From assembly GCA_002439285.1 (NCBI GenBank), contig DJTQ01000109.1:1-9151 (forward strand): DNA of 9,151 bases, given 5' to 3'. Below the pieces are notes generated by a model that did no database searches, was not told the DNA's origin, and was given only the letters and a program-made list of their open reading frames with translations. Source of the DNA: Paenibacillaceae bacterium UBA6304. Its GTDB lineage: Bacteria; Bacillota; Bacilli; Paenibacillales; Paenibacillaceae. This document shows, piece by piece, positions 6,520-9,151 of the stretch (the first letter of the stretch is position 1; each line of letters opens with the position of its first letter). The position numbers were made by a program, and so were the translations under genes.

Positions 6520-7629
6520 TCACAAAACAATGTTTAGTTTCACAATCAGAGTTCCCTCCTGAATGTCCGCTTCGGTGGCTTCGACAAAGGGAACTATTTT
6601 TTTGGGATAAAATCCAAGGTCGAAATCGTTCTCAAGCTCGGCCCGTGTCGTATCCGGGAGTTCAAGACCGTTAAACAGCAATCGGTCCACATGGAAGATA
6701 ATCGAATTTTGCGGTTCATTCTCAACGGTATAATGCCCCTCTACTACCAACTCGAGACCTTCCCTTCGGCCCTGGGCAATAATGCGTTCGTCTTCAAAGA
6801 CAAAGGACATATTCTTTAAGAGATCGTTTTTGGAATGCAGAAAATCGTTTAAGTCCTCTTCTTTGACCGTCAAAGTGTAGCCGTTCTTACCTGATGAGAG
6901 ACTGTCCTTATGGTCATTTAAAAAGTCGGGAAACTGCGACATCGCCGTTGATAGCGCCCGGAAATAGCGGCGGATTTCGTAAAGTCCGACATTCTCCCAG
7001 TAAGAGGTCAACTCTTGTATCATTGCCTTCATTTTCTCGGGGTCTGCGCTGGCGCTGAGAGACCCGTCAAGACTTTCCTGCAGAAGTGCGACGCGTTCCC
7101 GCTGTTGGAGCAAGCCGGTCTTCATTTGATTAAGATCTGACGACAACTGATCCAGTTTGCGCTTTGTCTTTTCCAGACCGGCATATTCCGTTTTGTAGGT
7201 ATCTATTATATACCTGTCATGTTCCGCAATTAGTTGATAATAATCCAGCATTGTAAAGAAATCCTTCATACTATCGGCGGACAGCAACGCAGAAAGAAGG
7301 GTTTCCCGCTCACCCATATAATAGGCGGCAATTCGTTTGCCGGCTTGTTCCCGGCTACCGCGGATTTCCTCGTTCTTGTCCGCAAGCTGCAGCTCAAGCT
7401 GCTGAATCGACTTCTCAGTCTCCTTCTGTTGCTCCTCGATCCGGTCGATTTCTCTGTCGATCTCCACGATCGACAAGCTTTTCTCCAGTACCTTCAACTC
7501 CTCGTCCGACAGGGGGGCGGCCGTAGTTTGTATCGGCAGCAAGAGGGCGACCGTGAGAAATACCGAGAGGAACAAAGAAAAAATTCGTTTGTTTATAATT
7601 CGATCCACGCTCCCCAAATTGGATTCCAT
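6520..7629 (-). CDS. secreted coiled-coil protein (CwlO/PcsB-type N-terminus) with C-terminal beta-rich domain
   Basis: A 369-residue exported protein of unknown function. A signal peptide is clear (hydrophobic part about 16-33, likely cleavage near TTAAP at 35-39). A heptad-rich coiled coil follows at about 40-95. Residues about 96-145 (RIAAYYMGERETLLSALLSADSMKDFFTMLDYYQL, split here as seen) resemble the hinge region of PcsB/CwlO coiled coils, where an aromatic 'RAMYxNG' stretch precedes 'LxxLLxSxSFxDFLxRLDYLQ'. A second coil runs from about 145 to 195. The C-terminal 120 residues (about 248-369) alternate strands and have no NlpC/P60 or CHAP catalytic Cys/His; they recall the YpmS (DUF2140)/TULIP-like pattern ending in a long hydrophobic strand LIVKLNIVL. 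The start ATG 7629 is only tentative: no Shine-Dalgarno is visible, and GTG 7608 is possible but has GGGGAG too close. A terminator separates it from DUF2626 upstream. Confidence 0.75.
   Translation of the reverse strand: MESNLGSVDRIINKRIFSLFLSVFLTVALLLPIQTTAAPLSDEELKVLEKSLSIVEIDREIDRIEEQQKETEKSIQQLELQLADKNEEIRGSREQAGKRIAAYYMGERETLLSALLSADSMKDFFTMLDYYQLIAEHDRYIIDTYKTEYAGLEKTKRKLDQLSSDLNQMKTGLLQQRERVALLQESLDGSLSASADPEKMKAMIQELTSYWENVGLYEIRRYFRALSTAMSQFPDFLNDHKDSLSSGKNGYTLTVKEEDLNDFLHSKNDLLKNMSFVFEDERIIAQGRREGLELVVEGHYTVENEPQNSIIFHVDRLLFNGLELPDTTRAELENDFDLGFYPKKIVPFVEATEADIQEGTLIVKLNIVL
6551..6603 (+). terminator. possible terminator for the + strand binding-protein transcript, inside the convergent gene
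   Basis: GTTCCC (6551-6556) pairs with GGGAAC (6589-6594), followed by TATTTTTTT (6595-6603). The 32-base loop can fold an inner small hairpin. It would stop + strand transcripts 43-95 bases past the stop at 6508, within the coding region of the opposing gene. The long loop and the coding constraint make this weak. Confidence 0.3.
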
Positions 7630-7640
7630 CCATATATATG

Positions 7641-7664
7641 ATATCAGTAATCCAAATATCAGTA
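7641..7664. repeat. perfect 9-bp direct repeat upstream of the coiled-coil gene
   Basis: ATATCAGTA occurs at 7641-7649 and again at 7656-7664, a 15-nt start-to-start distance. In the gene's direction it reads TACTGATAT twice, ending 12 bases before ATG 7629. The copies may be tandem half-sites of a regulator, since they fall where the promoter or transcription start is expected (TTCATG, 17 bases, TAAAAT is a weak candidate promoter at 7669-7697). Confidence 0.5.
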
Positions 7665-7695
7665 TGTCATTTTATTCTTAATAACGGCGAACATG

Positions 7696-7732
7696 AAAAA
7701 AGACGGTCCGGTACTTGGCCGGATCGCCTTTT
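7696..7732 (-). terminator. intrinsic terminator of the DUF2626 gene
   Basis: A 14-position stem with one mismatch and one G-T pair (7719-7732 with 7698-7711) and a 7-base loop. On the minus strand it ends in a run of six T's (complement of A's 7696-7701). It lies 22 bases past the DUF2626 stop. Confidence 0.85.
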
Positions 7733-7754
7733 AATCGGTTTGGAACGAGAGGGA

Positions 7755-7991
7755 TTACAGTGGCATTCCCATCTGAAAGATTGTCCAATAGCTGAAGCCT
7801 GTAAAGGCGACAATCATATAACCCCAGAAGAGCATAATGTACGTTCTTTCCGTGAATTTCAGGTAACCGAACAGTACGAAAAAGGCGGTTTGCAGGAAGA
7901 ACAACAATGCCATTTCAATCAGATTGCCGGCAAAAGCCATAAGTCCGATGGCTAGTGTGAAAAAGCCAAGAACGCGGAACATGCGAGCCAA
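7755..7991 (-). CDS. DUF2626 family small membrane protein (YqgY-like)
   Basis: A 78-residue, very hydrophobic protein beginning MARMFRVLGF. Three membrane segments are suggested: about 5-22, 25-43 and 52-72, with the charged turn YLKFTERTY between the last two. The MFRVLGF start, the MALLFFLQTAFFVLFGYLKF core and the small size match the DUF2626 family of Bacillales (YqgY in B. subtilis, by memory). Its function is not known. The start is TTG 7991, because AGGAAAGGGG lies 9 bases upstream and homologs carry three residues before MFRVLG; the alternative ATG three codons later is less well placed. It stands alone with a near-consensus promoter and a strong terminator, so it is probably well expressed in growth. 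Confidence 0.85.
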   Translation of the reverse strand: MARMFRVLGFFTLAIGLMAFAGNLIEMALLFFLQTAFFVLFGYLKFTERTYIMLFWGYMIVAFTGFSYWTIFQMGMPL

Positions 7992-8041
7992 GAGAAAATC
8001 CCCCTTTCCTATGTATACACGTCTACCGATATCTATACCTC

Positions 8042-8070
8042 ATTATACCCGCTACCCCAACATGTGTAAA
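8042..8070 (-). promoter_or_regulatory. sigma-A promoter of the DUF2626 gene
   Basis: On the minus strand TTTACA (8065-8070) is 17 bases from a perfect TATAAT (8042-8047). Transcription would start near 8035, about 44 bases before the TTG start and ahead of the AGGAAAGGGG ribosome site at 8001-8010. Confidence 0.8.
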
Positions 8071-8173
8071 CGAAAAGTCACGATATTTAGGAAAATACAG
8101 CCTCCTCATGTGATATATATTATTGCCCAACATTACGAAATGATGAAAGGAATTTTGGTTTTTTTGAAAATAG

Positions 8174-8204
8174 GTATGGAGGCGCTTTAATTTGGAAATA
8201 CAAT
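8174..8204 (+). promoter_or_regulatory. sigma-F-like promoter candidate for the RsfA-family gene
   Basis: GTATG (8174-8178), a 15-base spacer and GGAAATACAAT (8194-8204) resemble the forespore sigma-F pattern GYATA, about 15 bases, GGNNANANT, with one mismatch in each box. B. subtilis rsfA is sigma-F dependent, while its paralog gerR is sigma-E dependent. The same AATACAAT is also one base off a sigma-E -10 (CATACAAT) but has no matching -35 there. A 5' leader of about 125 bases would result. Confidence 0.4.
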
Positions 8205-8219
8205 TTAGTATCAAATAGA

Positions 8220-8247
8220 TTCTATGAACTCTATGAGAGGCATAGAA
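8220..8247 (+). repeat. inverted repeat in the leader of the RsfA-family gene
   Basis: TTCTATG (8220-8226) and CATAGAA (8241-8247) form a 7-bp inverted repeat with a 14-base loop. CTATGA is also directly repeated at 8222-8227 and 8231-8236. It is either a DNA operator or an mRNA stem. Confidence 0.35.
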
Positions 8248-8252
8248 ATGGA

Positions 8253-8268
8253 GTAAGAAGCTTTTTAC
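8253..8268. repeat. 16-bp near-perfect palindrome in the RsfA-family leader
   Basis: GTAAGAAG-CTTTTTAC pairs at seven of eight positions, with a single G/T mismatch. It lies 70 bases before the start codon and downstream of the candidate promoter, the position of a roadblock operator. No T run follows it that would make it a terminator. Confidence 0.4.
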
Positions 8269-8278
8269 CAGTGAGCCT

Positions 8279-8293
8279 GCCGGAACAGCCGGC
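8279..8293 (+). repeat. GC-rich small hairpin in the RsfA-family leader
   Basis: GCCGG-AACAG-CCGGC forms a perfect 5-bp GC stem with a 5-base loop, 28 bases before the Shine-Dalgarno. The motif GCCGGAA recurs at 8292-8298 in part. It may influence translation but is too far to mask the ribosome site by itself. Confidence 0.3.
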
Positions 8294-8337
8294 CGGAAGA
8301 CGGTTATATTAGGATGTCGTTAGGAGGTTTTTATAGC

Positions 8338-8991
8338 ATGACAGCGGTGAGACAAGATGCGTGGAGTGCGGAAGATGATTTAATTTTGGCCGAAGTGACT
8401 CTGCGCCATATTCGGGAGGGTAGTACTCAATTGACTGCCTTCGAGGAAGTGGGAGAGCGTATCGGGAGAACGGCGGCAGCATGCGGCTTCCGATGGAACA
8501 GTTGTGTCCGCAAAAAATATGATGCGGCGATCGGGATCGCAAAGGCTCAACGGCAAAAACGAAGTTACATGAAGAAGCAGGGGGTATTGGCAGGTAATCC
8601 GGCGATTTCCTCGCTCGCCCCGGTTGATCTGGATGAGGGGAATTATAGAAGCGAGGGTATTACCGAAGAGACGATTTCCATCGATGCAGTGATTCGTTTT
8701 TTACGCGGTTGGAAAAGTACGATTCAAGACACAAGCCGGCATGTGAAATCTCTCGAGAAAGAATTGAGGGAAAAAGAAGAGCAGCTTGCCCGGCTCCGTG
8801 AGGAGAACGCACATCTGTCAACGCAAGTTAACGAAGTGCAGACCGACTATAGAGTAGTTAATGATGATTACAAAGCATTAATCCAAATTATGGATCGCGC
8901 TCGCCGATTGGCCTTTCTAAATGAAGAAGAAGAGGAAGCGAAAACGAGATTCAAAATGGATGCGAATGGAAATTTGGAACGAATCGAATAA
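8338..8991 (+). CDS. RsfA/GerR family sporulation transcription factor
   Basis: A 217-residue DNA-binding regulator. The N-terminal Myb/SANT-like domain (about 5-65) is highly typical of the RsfA family: RQDAWSAEDDLILAEVTLRH, then IREGSTQLTAFEEVGERIG, RTAAACGFRWNS and VRKKYDAAI. A linker, variable in the family, is followed by a coiled coil at about 130-185 (SLEKELREKEEQLARLREEN) and an acidic stretch (NEEEEEAK), probably for dimerisation. In B. subtilis RsfA tunes sigma-F genes in the forespore, and GerR (YlbO) shuts down sigma-E genes in the mother cell. Paralog identity cannot be fixed here, so I give no gene symbol. The start is ATG 8338, with TAGGAGGT at 8321-8328 placed 9 bases ahead. 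The in-frame ATG 8314 lies before that site and is rejected. A strong terminator follows 6 bases after the stop. Confidence 0.93.
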   Translation: MTAVRQDAWSAEDDLILAEVTLRHIREGSTQLTAFEEVGERIGRTAAACGFRWNSCVRKKYDAAIGIAKAQRQKRSYMKKQGVLAGNPAISSLAPVDLDEGNYRSEGITEETISIDAVIRFLRGWKSTIQDTSRHVKSLEKELREKEEQLARLREENAHLSTQVNEVQTDYRVVNDDYKALIQIMDRARRLAFLNEEEEEAKTRFKMDANGNLERIE

Positions 8992-8997
8992 CAAGCG

Positions 8998-9023
8998 AAA
9001 TCCTGCCGATCCGGCAGGATTTT
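8998..9023 (+). terminator. intrinsic terminator of the RsfA-family gene
   Basis: A perfect 11-bp stem (8998-9008 with 9012-9022, AAATCCTGCCG and its complement) and a 3-base loop, continued by a T-rich tail (TTTTATTGTTTT). Confidence 0.92.
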
Positions 9024-9064
9024 ATTGTTTTCCCAGTTGCTTTATGTTTTTTTGGGAGAAGGTC

Positions 9065-9073
9065 TGGTATAAA
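9065..9073 (+). promoter_or_regulatory. extended -10 promoter candidate at the right edge
   Basis: TGGTATAAA (TG at 9065-9066, TATAAA at 9068-9073) is an extended -10 element. No good -35 exists 16-18 bases upstream. A start near 9080 would fall inside the GGAGG at 9078-9082, which would cripple that ribosome site, so either the promoter or the ribosome site is not used as it looks. Confidence 0.35.
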
Positions 9074-9074
9074 G

Positions 9075-9151
9075 AAAGGAGGGAGCTTTATAAAATGAAC
9101 TAGTCAAATCGATGAGGAGCAAGTGCGTGAAATGTTCCTACGATCGCTGTT
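9075..9151 (+). other. start region of an unidentified next gene (cut by window end)
   Basis: A near-perfect AAAGGAGGG (9075-9083) lies 11 bases before ATG 9095, but that frame reads ATG-AAC-TAG and stops at once. Two other frames stay open to the window end. One reads TSQIDEEQVREMFLRSL from 9099 and has no start codon of its own before GTG 9123. The other can begin at ATG 9112 or GTG 9127 (MRSKCVKCSYDRC) and has GAGGAG (9114-9119) 7 bases before the GTG. The first looks more like an ordinary protein N-terminus and would join the ATG at 9095 with a one-base change. I cannot say which is real. Confidence 0.35.

Noticed and set aside
7633..7661. Sigma-E-like boxes TGATATT, 14 bases, CATATATA on the minus strand
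   Set aside because: The boxes fit fairly well, but the transcript would start at about 7626, inside the presumed coding region, with no usable ribosome site for a later start.
7234..7955. Plus-strand open frames 7234-7641 and 7638-7955
   Set aside because: They lie opposite the coiled-coil gene and the DUF2626 gene, have no ribosome site, and read as low-quality composition (long Leu runs from antisense of coiled coil).
8140..8190. Small plus-strand ORF (MMKGILVFLKIGMEAL)
   Set aside because: It is 16 codons, has no ribosome site, and overlaps the candidate sporulation promoter of the next gene; treated as chance.
8921..9103. Plus-strand ORF of 60 codons across the RsfA-family stop and terminator
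   Set aside because: It is an out-of-frame shadow of the Lys/Glu-rich end of the regulator and reads through a strong terminator.
1..9151. CRISPR arrays, tRNA/rRNA genes, insertion sequences, prophage or defence genes
   Set aside because: No regularly spaced repeats, no tRNA or rRNA conserved segments, no transposase or integrase motifs and no terminal inverted repeats were seen on either strand.

Overview
This window comes from a low-to-mid GC, endospore-forming Gram-positive bacterium of the Bacillales, most likely the Paenibacillaceae (Paenibacillus or Cohnella type). The evidence is strong AGGAGG ribosome-binding sites, frequent TTG and GTG starts, a YhcN/YlaJ sporulation lipoprotein, an RsfA/GerR-family sporulation regulator and a DUF2626 protein. 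The genus is an inference; no rRNA or other taxonomic marker is present.

Left part (1-5161): a version of the Bacillus 'yla' neighbourhood. It holds the 3' half of typA/bipA (ribosome-associated GTPase), ylaH (small membrane protein), an LCP-family wall-polymer ligase with its own leader, and an FMN split-barrel (PNPOx-like) protein with a clear sigma-A promoter. Convergent to these is a ylaJ/yhcN-type spore lipoprotein; one hairpin serves as terminator for both sides. A PIN-PhoH ATPase (YlaK family) follows and ends at a textbook terminator.

Middle part (5162-7696): a cysteine-free, non-lipoprotein solute-binding-like protein with no transporter genes beside it. Its promoter carries a 7+7 bp palindrome between the -35 and -10. 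It is convergent, with an 11-nt gap and no terminator in that gap, to a secreted protein that has a CwlO/PcsB-type coiled-coil front half and a C-terminal beta-rich domain that looks lipid-binding-like rather than hydrolytic. Upstream of the latter is a perfect 9-bp direct repeat with a 15-nt period.

Right part (7697-9151): a small DUF2626 membrane protein on the minus strand with its own strong promoter and terminator. A 346-bp divergent intergenic region carries a sigma-F-like promoter and several dyads. Then comes an RsfA/GerR-family forespore/mother-cell regulator with its terminator, and the edge of an unidentified next gene whose start region is odd (ATG-AAC-TAG behind a strong Shine-Dalgarno).

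Taken together the genes concern translation stress (TypA), envelope building (LCP, coiled-coil protein) and sporulation/germination (YlaJ-type, RsfA-type). I see no mobile element, CRISPR array, tRNA, rRNA or clear defence system. The less ordinary items are the coiled-coil fusion protein, the orphan binding protein with its palindromic promoter, and the start region at the right edge.
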